NCBI GenBank assembly: GCA_015501055.1
Contig: JADNYV010000510.1
Coordinates: forward strand, 1 to 24,637
DNA length: 24,637 nucleotides
From: Mucidula mucida
Taxonomy: Eukaryota; Basidiomycota; Agaricomycetes; Agaricales; Physalacriaceae
Direction of reading: 5' to 3'
A model generated the notes under the pieces. The model made no database searches, was not told the DNA's origin, and worked only from the letters and a program-made list of their open reading frames with translations. The position numbers and the translations under genes were made by a program. Within the stretch, counting starts at the first letter, position 1, and every line of letters starts with the position of its first letter. This document shows, one piece after another, positions 1 through 9,422 of this stretch.

Positions 1-3000
1 CGCGCTTGAGAAGGCGGAATAGATGTAGTCCGGTCGCGAGACACGAGAATACGCGAGAAAGTAGGGTATATTTAGGAAGGCAAGTCTACCAAGCGCCAGA
101 ATTAGATTGTGGTCGGAGGGGTGAAAAGGAGAAAGGAAAAGGATGGAGTTGGAACCGATTTCGGGAGGCTAATTTCGAAGCCGCATATCAAAGTTGAAAA
201 GACGGCTGTACCCACGCGTAAACAGGTCTCCATGAATAGCCCCAAAGAGGCAGGAAAACATTTGACGGCGGTCGGCCCCCGGCATCATAGACCAGGGACG
301 GTAGATTCAATCTATACCAGTTCGGGAGACTGGTTCCACGATGTATGAGGTTAGTGTCACCATTCCGTTGGTTTTCTCGGCCGTATCTCGTCCGTCGCCT
401 CTCCAGACACGCGTAGCTTTCTCTCTGCGAGTCTGAATGCGTATCGGCTAAGATGATGTACTTGGTGCGGCACGGACTGGGTACGGTGTAAGCGCAGGAC
501 CGTTCTCAGCATCTGTTCCCTCTAAATCCCCATTGAGCAGAAGCGGTTGTCGAGCGCCGTTAATGTATCCGAAGACAAAAGGTCTTGTCTTCGATCATGA
601 CGAGATCTTTGTAGTTCCTGGATCCTCGATCGAGCCTGAGAGCATGTGCGAAATGTCGGAACAGTGTCGGACATAGATGGACGACCTTTCTAGAAACCGC
701 TGATATCGCAGACCCTGTCGGTACCGAACCATGTGCGCCTCACATAAGCCTCTGCCATGCGCTCACAACCTTGAAACCCGACTCGTTGTCTTGCCTTCAA
801 CAGACGGTTCGTGATTCCTGACTGATTGTACGAAGCAGGAAGCGGACCGTAAGGTCAAGTCAAGAAGAGAAGCCTCTTCCAAGTAGCCCGCGGCCGTCCT
901 CACCATGACAAGCAGCTGTTGATAATAACAGGGTGTGGTATCGTCTGAGTCCTTAGACGGCGGTTATTCTTCAAATTAGTTGACTTACTCATATTCTGAT
1001 ATCCGTTGGGTGGCGGTCTCAACATAGGAAGATCTATTCCAATGCCAATAGAGGCAGAGTGAGCGTACGTTTTCAATTTACGGTTCAATGCGAAGCTAAA
1101 TGTCGTTACCTCTGGAAAAGAGTACGCGAGCGTATGTTGAAGAGACTTAGATGATGTTGAAGCGCTTGAATTTTCGGGTATAGAATTGATCCAGCGAGCG
1201 CTCTGACAGAGCGGCCTATGCGCCGTCAGAGTAGTGATCTAAGCCAAGATCAAGAGTGATGGGGAGAGAACAGATTTTCCTCAAGCGGGTGACGCCATCT
1301 TCCCACGGCTTCACTCAATTACTCATCCCACCTGATCTGAGGGGTGTGAGACTCCACGGAACTCTAACACCTTGCCATAGAAATGCGTGCATCAGAGGCC
1401 TCTTACTTATGCACGTGTCTGAAGCGCGGAGCTCATCACGGGTAGGACCCCTCAACCACTTGTCCGCAGCAGAACTGATATCATCATACCTTTCTAAGGC
1501 GTTGCTCTCGTCGCCACTCGCGACGCCCACCTCCGCTCATCAAGGCTGTTCATCAGTTTTCGAGATCATTCCTCCAATCACTCGATGCGGCTCAATAAGG
1601 CGATCACCCCACCCTCGTCCTCGAGGTTAAAAATCTTGACAGTACAGGGTCTTTGAGGGTACCTATTTTGGAAGGAAGTCTGGACGTGTATGATGTATTT
1701 CTTTTCTACGCAGTTCTACGCGTTGCGTCGCGTCACGTTGGCATTGTCAGAATTTACAGGCACGGAGCTTCGCAGCCCTTGAGACACAATTGCCGGAAGG
1801 ACTGTCTTTTGGTCAAGAAGCCAGGACTTGTGCCTTCATTGCTTCACAGTGACATTCGGGCACTCGGAGAGGAGAGTTGTTTATTCAATGCCTCCATACC
1901 GCGTCATTTCCCCTCTTTAGGTACCCATCCCCGGTTCGTGCCGGCCATTTATAGCACTCGGAGCTCGACAACCGTCTTCTTCTTTGTTCACCGCTAACTC
2001 ACCATATGCATGGAAACCTAATGTTCGTGACACTAGCGCTCGAGGCAAGGAATGGTGGCGCGAACATTATGTACGTCGTGGCGTAAAGATGAGCTGGTAC
2101 TTACGATATGAACGCGCAATATATACCCGTAGCGACAACGAAGTAACATAACGCCTGGAAGACATCGTGGAAAGTTCGGGAATGTCATTGGTTGATGCTC
2201 GACGAAGACGAAGACGTTCTTTGATTGAGAAAGTTCAAAGCGGTGACATGGCGAAGGATGGCTATCTTCTCAGAATATATAATTTATCAACCCAGTGGAC
2301 TAGACCCGTTTTCCTAAACGTTACACGCGTCAGCATTGCATCAGAGATGATCTGACGAGGTTGCGGACTATCCTCCGCCTTAGAAGTCTCATCAATAGAA
2401 TGCTCCGCCAATCTTTTCTACTCTGCACTCGGTGGAGGTGTGCAGATGGCGCCTTGTTTTGTTCCTTGTCTCCGTCAGTTCAATCGATGATCATACCCGA
2501 GTCGGAACTCAGGCCTCGATCAAAGAAGCGCCTATCGTAAGACGCGCGGTCACAGGGCGAACCGAAATAGGTTAAACGAAGAATGCAGAGAACTCGAGGT
2601 CGACGCGCTTCAGGTAGCAATAATCCTGCCTAGACGCCGAGCCTTAATGCACGATCTGGCGTATGTAGGAAACGGGTCAGATGCAACTCTTGTCTTACTA
2701 GCAAGGGCGCCGCGCGCACACACCTGGTGCTCACCATCACGTTGAGGCGGGAACGGCGGGGAGAAGGAGAATAATTGAATAGATTAGCTTGGAGCATTCC
2801 ACTCGGCAAAGTAAGAGCTGATGCCGGAACTCACATGAGTATGAATTGTTGTTGGGTTATGAAGCACGCGGTGAGGCCTTGGGAAAAAGGGAGAGCTTGA
2901 TGATCACAGGCGCGATGTCAAAAGTGTTGCATTGCCAGTTCCCGAAAATGATGGACACAAATGAATAGCTTGGAGTAAATTATACTAACTGATAATTGGC

Positions 3001-3974
3001 TGTCAACCAGAGCAGAATATTTCTCGCGAAGAGCGAGATCTGGCGTAGACGTGCGAATACGTGCTAGGAAAAACAACAAGCGCATTGAGGTGGGAGGTTT
3101 CAAGGGTGGGGCGGCCATGGTGGGCTGGTAAATTACGTTGAATGACAGCGATCGCCTATATGGGAAAAGGCAAAAATGGTCATAGTGAAGGGGCGAAACT
3201 TGCTCATGGTCCATATTAGGAGCAAGTAAAGAGCACATCTAGTAGGGCGTCTTAGACCTGCCTTTAAAGCCTTGTTTGCCGAGGACTGGAGAATCCAGGA
3301 GTTGATATGACCTCCCATAGGCCGTAATTTTCACGTCGGCCCTGAGAATACGAGGTATAACTTCCACACTATAATCTATGACATCGGGTGCTGTGGCGTT
3401 GAAGTTCTCAAGAAAATGTTTGCCTGAGCCTGGAAGAAGCCGGAAGGAGCAGACGAGGCCACGATATATCGCGATTCAGGTTGTGCACATTGCACTAAGC
3501 GACAACGTATCCTGTCGCAGCCGTGGGTAGTTCGAAGCGTTACTCGGGAGATGCCGCGACAAATTTAGGATTCAATGTCGGCCCGACTTTCCGTACCTTG
3601 CTCTCCGTTCACGAGTAGGTCTCTTTTCGGTGTCAGTCATTCCCTCATTATGGCCGGCGCCAGCAATTCCTCAAGATAATGTCCCTCTCACGGCTCTGCC
3701 TTTGCTGGATCCAGCTGCCTTAACGTTTTCAACAACCTTCCTTCATAAGGGTTTTCGGACACCGGTCTTACGGCCTCACTGGCCTTGAAACAATACTGCA
3801 CTCCAGCCTAGTTCCTTCTTACAATCTTACGTGGCGCTGCTACTGTCCCCATCACCTGTCTGATCGGAACGGGAAGAGGGAAGTAAGCGATACCAATACT
3901 AGTCTGCAACTAGTACGGGTATGTAATGGCGCTCCCGATCAATTGACATGGCCTTATTTTAACCTAGCGTACAT
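1..3974. other. Long stretch without a supportable gene
   Basis: I read both strands and saw no recognisable protein family, tRNA, transposon end or LTR here. Open frames are short (up to about 125 codons) and lack recognisable motifs or convincing splice chains. The best minor candidate is a 66-codon frame on the minus strand (3118 down to 2918). It has a good start context (CCACC before ATG, then GCC) and begins MAAPPLKPPTSMRL, but I cannot match it to a family and see no supporting second exon. The part just upstream of 3975 presumably carries the promoter of the Clr2-like gene, but no clear TATA or CCAAT box stands out. It holds two copies of ACTAGT (3898-3903 and 3909-3914). Confidence 0.4.
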
Positions 3975-6111
3975 ATGGACAACTTGGTCGGTATATCTCT
4001 GCGACGCACGGATGGCAATGACTCTCGGCATCCCACACTGCCCACGTACGAGCGTGTACCGTTGGAGCATATCACATCGCTGAAATGGAGAAGAGCTGTT
4101 GCCACCGCTCTGATCAAGCACACAGCTGGACAATGTACGTCGAAAAAAGTCTCTTTTGATCTTGTCTCATTGCTTTCGGCAGCCGATCGCAACTACATCT
4201 TGTCAGAATGGCCTGAAGGCTATTCCTTGTATTACCACACCAGGGCAAAACAACCTGAAGGCGTAGATAAGGCTCTACGACGTGACACGTATCTCATCGG
4301 TAGGCCTTTAATGCACGACACGTAATGCGCGTGTTCTAACGCGTGTCTAGGTGGTCCCCGCACGTTTCGCACACCCGCAGAGTTCATACCTCACGCGATT
4401 TATCTGAACTCAGATTCGCCTATTGGGAAAGAGTACTGTCAATGTTGTTACTGCTCTGGGAAACCTCAGAAGTCTGTCTCGACGCAGCTGGTCAATGATG
4501 GTCTTCTTCCTCAAAAAACTGTAAAGGCATCCACGTCTACTCCTATACCGCGAGTAAAAGTGCAACCCGTATCGCCAAGTCACAGCTTGCCCTCTTCACC
4601 CTTGACATCTATCACAGCACCTGTTCCAATTTGCTTTCCTCCACAGGCTCAACGTACCCATAACTCCTCTCCTTCTCACCATCTGTGTATCAATCCCTCA
4701 TCCTTTTCGCTAGTACCTCATACTCCTCCTCTAAGCGTTTTCCCCCAGGCTAGTCAGCCCGGCCATGCGACCCCTTCTTCTCAATCATCTACCGCCCCCA
4801 GATCTTTGTCACACGCCATTGCTCGGATTCCGAGTGCGCCACACACACCCATTACATCTCCTACTCAAGGCGGATCGCAGCAGCCTTTCCCCTCGACCGT
4901 CTCCCCCGGATGCATTCCAACGCAGGTCGCAACGCAGTTTACTGTTTCGGTCCAACGAATGACGCCCACCCCCGAACCACTTTCAAACATTGACCACAGA
5001 TTCCGGCAGGGTGACATTGTATGGACAGCTCTCTCTATCCCACTCCCTGGGCTTCATGGGACTGCTGATTCCATCCGCTTCTGGCCCGGCATGGTGTCGA
5101 CCAATGAATCGTCATTCGGTACATACGAAGTCGAGCTGTTCACAGCCGGAACACGCACCGTGCCGGGGCGCATGATTATTCCGTATCACGTTGTCCCACT
5201 GAGCGACGCGCTCATGACCTCCATTGGGAGATTTACGACTGGCTCCTTTCCTATCGAAATGAAATATCTCCCATCGTGCGATCCTCGTTCCCTCTTCCCG
5301 TGTAGCACGTGGGAGCAGAGCATGGGTGCATTCATTCTGGCTTCCCAGATGGCATCAACCGTCAGCAAGCATTGGGCCCCCATCGGTGGTGCGTACATCC
5401 CATGTTCGTTCAACGTGTGGTGTCCAGCGTTTAACTTGTGAATTTTTTTTTTCAGCCCTAGATAACAACGAGCGTGCGAACGGTTCCGGGATGTGGTGGG
5501 GAGCCGAGAAAATAATTCCCGGAGATATCGTTCGCCTTAGCGTTCCACGAAAGCAGCTGGCTTCTAGTCGATATGTTGTGCCGCCCGCTGGTCCTGGCCC
5601 TCGTGCCTTTCAGGAGCACAGGCTTGTGGCAGATGAGCTGCTGGGAGGAGGAGGAGGAGCCAATGAACGCGTGGTGTTGATGCAGATCCATCGACTCGTC
5701 CCACTGTCACACACGCCGGGTGGCAGGACTCATCATATCTTCGTCGGCGCGCTGTACGAGCTGGCAGATAAGGATTGGGAGGATTCGTCCAAACGTCCGG
5801 ATGTTCTGCTCCCCCCTGCTCCCAGCGGGTATAGGTTCCGACCCATCTTGCAGCCTGGGTTCGAAGCCTTGATCCATCCCGCTTTTATTCAAGGTCGTTA
5901 TTACAGCCGTCTCAGCGAGTTAGGCGTGATGATCCCCGATGCGCCATCGTACTCTTCAGCGCGTATTGCGGAGATGGAGGGGTTGACTATTCCGAAGGAG
6001 ATCCAGTTGCCGAGCATTTATTCGAGCAGTCGGCGGATGATGGTGGATCAGGCTGCGTTGGACGCACATGAGAATTCGAGGCGGAGACATCTAGCTCGTA
6101 TTACTCGATGA
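3975..6111 (+). CDS. clr2: Clr2-like transcriptional silencing protein (3 exons)
   Basis: Proposed exons are 3975-4299, 4351-5388 and 5456-6111 (2019 nt, 672 aa plus stop). The introns are 51 and 67 nt; the first has a CTAAC branch site (4336-4340 area) and the second a long T tract before its acceptor. An in-frame TAA at 3960 fixes the start at 3975. The N-terminal half carries the Clr2 N-domain signature: WPEGYSLYYH (79-88), YLIGGPRTFRTPAEFIPH (105-122) and a cysteine cluster C138, C140, C141, C143. A Ser/Pro/Thr-rich linker (about 170-315) follows. The C-domain shows GDIVW (329-333), WPG (353-355), and GAEKIIPGDIVRL (470-482) with a later GALYEL. In fission yeast Clr2 is a subunit of the SHREC deacetylase/remodeller complex used in heterochromatin silencing; the nuclear role here is inferred from family. 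No break is seen. The donor at 5389 (GTGCGT) was preferred over 5386, a one-residue difference. Confidence 0.88.
4300..4350 (+). other. Intron 1 of the Clr2-like gene
   Basis: A 51-nt intron with GTAGGC donor, TCTAG acceptor and a CTAAC branch-like sequence about 11 nt before the acceptor. It splits a glycine codon (phase 1). Splicing restores the continuous YLIG/GPRTFRTPAEF family motif, which is the main reason for the call. Confidence 0.85.
5389..5455 (+). other. Intron 2 of the Clr2-like gene
   Basis: A 67-nt phase 1 intron with GTGCGT donor and an acceptor preceded by a run of T. Removing it joins the frame ending HWAPIG to the frame starting ALDNNE, and keeps the C-terminal domain in one reading frame up to the stop at 6109-6111. 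Confidence 0.78.
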
Positions 6112-7253
6112 CCTGTCAGTTCTCACTAGGACATATTGGGTTCTTCATTATATAATTTATTCTGTTCCACGCCTTTAGGACAGAACCGGATCGCGCCTTG
6201 TTCTTGCCCAAACCCCCCATGCGCGCCAAATTTGGCGCTCCATGGACCGACAGGCTACCTTGAGAAGATTGGCCACGACGTGAATCAGAACTGTGCCGAG
6301 AGAAACCTTGAGGTCGCATCCAAGTCCGTACTCCTTACGCTGGGTGGATGGATTGTCGTCAAAGAGAACTGTTTCTTGAAGGAAGACAACGTTCGACGGG
6401 CGGTGCATGAAGGTCAGAGAGCCGGATTTGGGTTCGTTAGCGCGGCTGCGTTGGCGGGTGAGGAGACCGGAGGGGAAGTGGAACAATTGTATGAGGGATG
6501 GAGGTTGTGATTAGATGGCGCTGAGGGTGAGACAGGAGAAGAAGTGTGGTGCAATTCGCGCGGAGGGAACGGAGTATGCTGTTGGGGGACGAGTATTTGG
6601 TGGAGAACAGGGGCAGTAATAAGGTGTGAGCCATCTATTGTATTACATTATCATTGTTTCCTCTTGGATATTCCGTTTCCTGATTTACCTATAATTTGAC
6701 CGAAGGATTTTCGTTAACTTGTGAACCCCAAGATAGGGAATAGTATTCAATGTTCGAGGATAAAGCCTATCCATTGGAGATTGAGGCAACGACATGCCCA
6801 CTCCTCCAATTCATGCGACGCCCACATCATCTGTCAGAGGTTCTTGAATTATTGCGCCACACATTGGTAAGTCCTTAGATACAGGTGGCTGTGCTAACTT
6901 GCAGAAGGAGTACTTGACGTACTCACGCAATTTCTCTGTATAGCGGAGCCTGAAAATTGCCAAGTCTTTTTCGTCTTGGGCGTTCTTTGTCGAGGGACGG
7001 CCCCGGCTGGTGCTTGCCCACTTAAGAGTAGCTATGCCCTCTTTCCGAAAATTTTCCCCGTATGGTTAGTTAGTTGACAATAACGAGGAGTAGAGCGAGG
7101 TGACTTTGGTCTAGATAGATTCGGATGAGGTCGAGTACATCAACGATGTATCCGTTAAATGCCATTGTATTCATAAAGTATGTGGCTACGCATATTTCAA
7201 TCGATACATAAATGTCCCCACAAATACTCCCCACTTACATCCCTCCCAAAAAA
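6112..7253. other. Convergent intergenic region
   Basis: This lies between the stop codons of two genes that point at each other. It contains a 124-codon plus-strand frame (6136-6510) and a 103-codon minus-strand frame (6175-6486). Neither shows a motif I recognise, and they may be chance frames in a GC-rich patch. A possible small plus-strand gene joining 6136-6510 to ATGGCGCTG at 6514 onward was considered but has no persuasive splice signal. The region 6640-7250 is more AT-rich and probably supplies the 3' ends of both genes. Confidence 0.4.
6223..6238. promoter_or_regulatory. Perfect 16-bp palindrome GCGCCAAATTTGGCGC
   Basis: Two TTTGGCGC half-sites meet head to head with no spacer. TTTSGCGC is the known recognition core of E2F/DP factors, and short CGCG-containing sites are used by fungal MBF-type factors, so this could bind a dimer. 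It lies downstream of both neighbouring stop codons, not in an obvious promoter, so function is only a guess. Confidence 0.3.
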
Positions 7254-9350
7254 TCAAACATACACCACCCTCAACGGCACACACGCTCCCTCCGCACTAA
7301 TCTCCTTCGGCCTAGGCAACAACGACGGAAACTTGCCCAGCTCCATATCCGTCTTGCCCCCATCAAACTCGAATCGATAATTCCTAATCAACACCGAAAG
7401 CACCGCCTACAATAAAATCATCAACAATTTCGTTCACACCCATAAAGATACACTGACCTTAAACTCCGTAATAGCAAACTGCTTCCCCAAACACGTCCTC
7501 GGCCCATCAATAAACGTCAACAAATGCCGATGCCCTTGCACCACATTCTTGCTCAGCGCGTCCTCATCCAACCACCTCTCCGGGTTAAACGCCTTGGCGT
7601 CGGGGCCCCACACGTCCTCGGAGAGGTTCAAAGCGCGGATGGGCGTGGACACCACAGTGCCTTTCGCTATAAACAAACTCGTCACGACTTCCCCCGTCTT
7701 GGTCTTCATCGGGGAGGAGAGCGGTATGCAGTCGTCTTCCGCTGCTACGCGGGGTGATTCTTCGACGGGAGGGTGTGTGCGGAGGGTTTCGTGTACGATG
7801 GCGTCCAGGTATGGGAGTCCGGTGTTTACCTGCTCGTACGTCGGGTCGGTTGAAGTGAATTGTGAGAGTTCTTCACGAAGGCGATCTTGTAGCTTTGGCT
7901 GGCGGCATAGTTCGATGAGACACCACTGGTATCGAGGGTAGGTTAGGATACGAGTGGATCCTTGTATGAATGGGACTTGCCGTTAAGCTAACTGTCGGTG
8001 GGTGATTAATTAAAGACCTCGGCGATGAATGAGAACTCACTGCTAGTCGTTTCATATCCAGCCAGCAACAAGACATTCTAAACATGATGAATAAACATAC
8101 TACTCAACCACGAGGACTGCGTCCTTACCATCTGTGCGATAATCTCCTCACGCGACATATGGAAACTCGAATCATCGCTTTCCGTCCTCACTGCGTCACA
8201 GATGAGTATCATATCCATCATACGCGCAATGAATGACACTTACGCAACATCCCAATGATGCTCTTATCCTCTGCCAAACCACCTTCTTTTCCCTTCTTCA
8301 ACAGATCGTCCGCGACTTTGGTCAATTGACTTTTGAAACCCTTCATCATCGTCATCCGCTGGTTGGGCACCTTCCTGACGATGGGGAATTGCGATGCGAA
8401 TATGATGTACAGCCCAAATGCGACGGGCCCACTCGAAAAGTCCATAGAGTCGAACACAGTTGGTACATCTTCGAGCGCGCGGAAGTCGTGCGAGAAGCCG
8501 GCTATGCCAATAGAGTCCATGCTTTGTTGTACAAAACAATCAGATGGGCGCACTCCGTCTGGAAACGCACTTACGACACTTTATTCATCCTGTCAAGATT
8601 GTTAACGTTACTGGGGGAGTACAAAGAATTGCTTCGACATACCAACTCTGCACATCAATTACCTGTGACCCGTCTGCAGCCTGAGAACCCTCGAGAATAG
8701 CATTCCATTTAAGTGTCAGCTACGGAATGTCGTAAGTCCTCGACCCAAACATATGGACGTGGCGCCGAGCCTCACCTTGTAAGTAGTATCATAAAACACT
8801 GACGTCAGATTGCGGATAGCTGCGTTGCTGAAGGCCGGCGTGAGTGCTTTGCGTTGCCTGCAAAGACGCGTCAATCGTAAGCAACCAAACCAATTGAAGG
8901 AATCGACGTACCGCCGGTGTAACTCCCCCTCGGCCCAAAGCACACCGCGCCCGAACTGAAACATTGCTCAGCGTCGATGCGCTGCTGCGAATGCGATCCA
9001 CGTACCAGCGTCTCAATAAAGTCCCTCGACAACTTTGTCTTATTGTACCCGAAACCCTCCCGCGCATAAAAATGTGCTATCGCCTTGGGATCGTGTAACA
9101 TTGTCTTGCTCGACCCAAATGGAGCCGGGACATTATACACAGGCCCATACTGAGATGCCCACTTCTCGTAGAACAAACTGGCGTCTGGCGCCTCCCGTAG
9201 AAACTTGGCAGCACCGAATATGAAACTCGCCCGCGCCGGGCCAAGGAGAGGTGTCGTCTTGGAGCGTGTGGACAGAGATCGGACGAGTTTGTAAAAGAGG
9301 AAGCAAGCGAGGAGAAGGAGGCCGAGGTCGAAGGTTGAAAAATTGGCCAT
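7254..9350 (-). CDS. Cytochrome P450 monooxygenase (11 exons)
   Basis: Minus-strand exons, high to low: 9350-9006, 8955-8912, 8857-8776, 8719-8643, 8589-8575, 8521-8244, 8190-8129, 8077-8041, 7991-7981, 7925-7458, 7406-7254 (1572 nt, 523 aa, the usual P450 length). The ten introns are 49-56 nt. A hydrophobic anchor (about residues 9-24, LGLLLLACFLFYKLV) suggests an endoplasmic-reticulum membrane protein. Family landmarks are in order: I-helix AGYETT (307-312) with the proton-relay threonines, ETLR (363-366, the ExxR of the K helix), FNPERW (430-435), and the heme loop FIDGPRTCLG (455-464) with C462 as the expected iron ligand. It should hydroxylate or otherwise oxidise a lipophilic substrate using a P450 reductase. 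Substrate and CYP family cannot be told from this alone. No stop or frameshift interrupts it. It stands alone, without neighbouring biosynthetic genes in the window. Confidence 0.9.
7926..7980 (-). other. GC-AG intron in the P450 gene
   Basis: This 55-nt intron has the donor GCAAGT, which matches the known GC-AG variant (strong at the other donor positions), and the acceptor ACCAG. No GT donor nearby would keep ISLTWCLIEL in frame, so the GC donor is the simplest reading. The nearby CTAAC in the rc strand (about 7946-7942) fits a branch site. Confidence 0.72.
7981..7991 (-). other. 11-nt micro-exon of the P450 gene
   Basis: The exon TTAGCTTAACG completes the codon left by the upstream exon (A plus TT) and gives AGYETTS-ISLT-WCLIEL, exactly the expected sequence after the I-helix threonines. 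The upstream intron (8040-7992) is GTGAGT...ACAG; the downstream one is GC-AG. Because 11 is not a multiple of three, skipping it would shift the frame before the heme loop. Confidence 0.8.
8575..8589 (-). other. 15-nt micro-exon of the P450 gene
   Basis: The exon GATGAATAAAGTGTC is flanked by an intron starting GTATGT and ending TTGACAG (8642-8590) and one starting GTAAGT and ending ACAAAG (8574-8522). With it the protein reads VQSWMNKVSMDSIGIAGFSHDF, a normal P450 helix region. Without it the frame is kept, but five residues that the family normally carries are lost. Confidence 0.72.
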
Positions 9351-9410
9351 GGTACTGGAAATGGGAGGTGACGATGAGGATTAGCTTTGTGATGATGGCG
9401 ATGGTGACGG

Positions 9411-9422
9411 TGATATATATAC
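9411..9422 (-). promoter_or_regulatory. TATA-like box upstream of the P450
   Basis: On the minus strand the sequence reads TGTATATATATC, about 65 nt before the ATG at 9350. This is a plausible distance for a TATA box plus a short 5' leader in fungi. It is the only strong TATA match between 9351 and 9560. Confidence 0.45.

Noticed and set aside
571..592. Perfect hairpin GAAGACAA-AAGGTC-TTGTCTTC
   Set aside because: An 8-bp stem can occur by chance in a window of this size, and nothing around it gives it a role.
1238..1262. U2 snRNA-like AAGATCAAG
   Set aside because: Only about seven bases agree; the conserved branch-recognition segment and the Sm site are absent.
1256..1997. Plus-strand frames of 124 and 114 codons
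   Set aside because: No recognisable motif and no splice signals linking them; left as non-coding.
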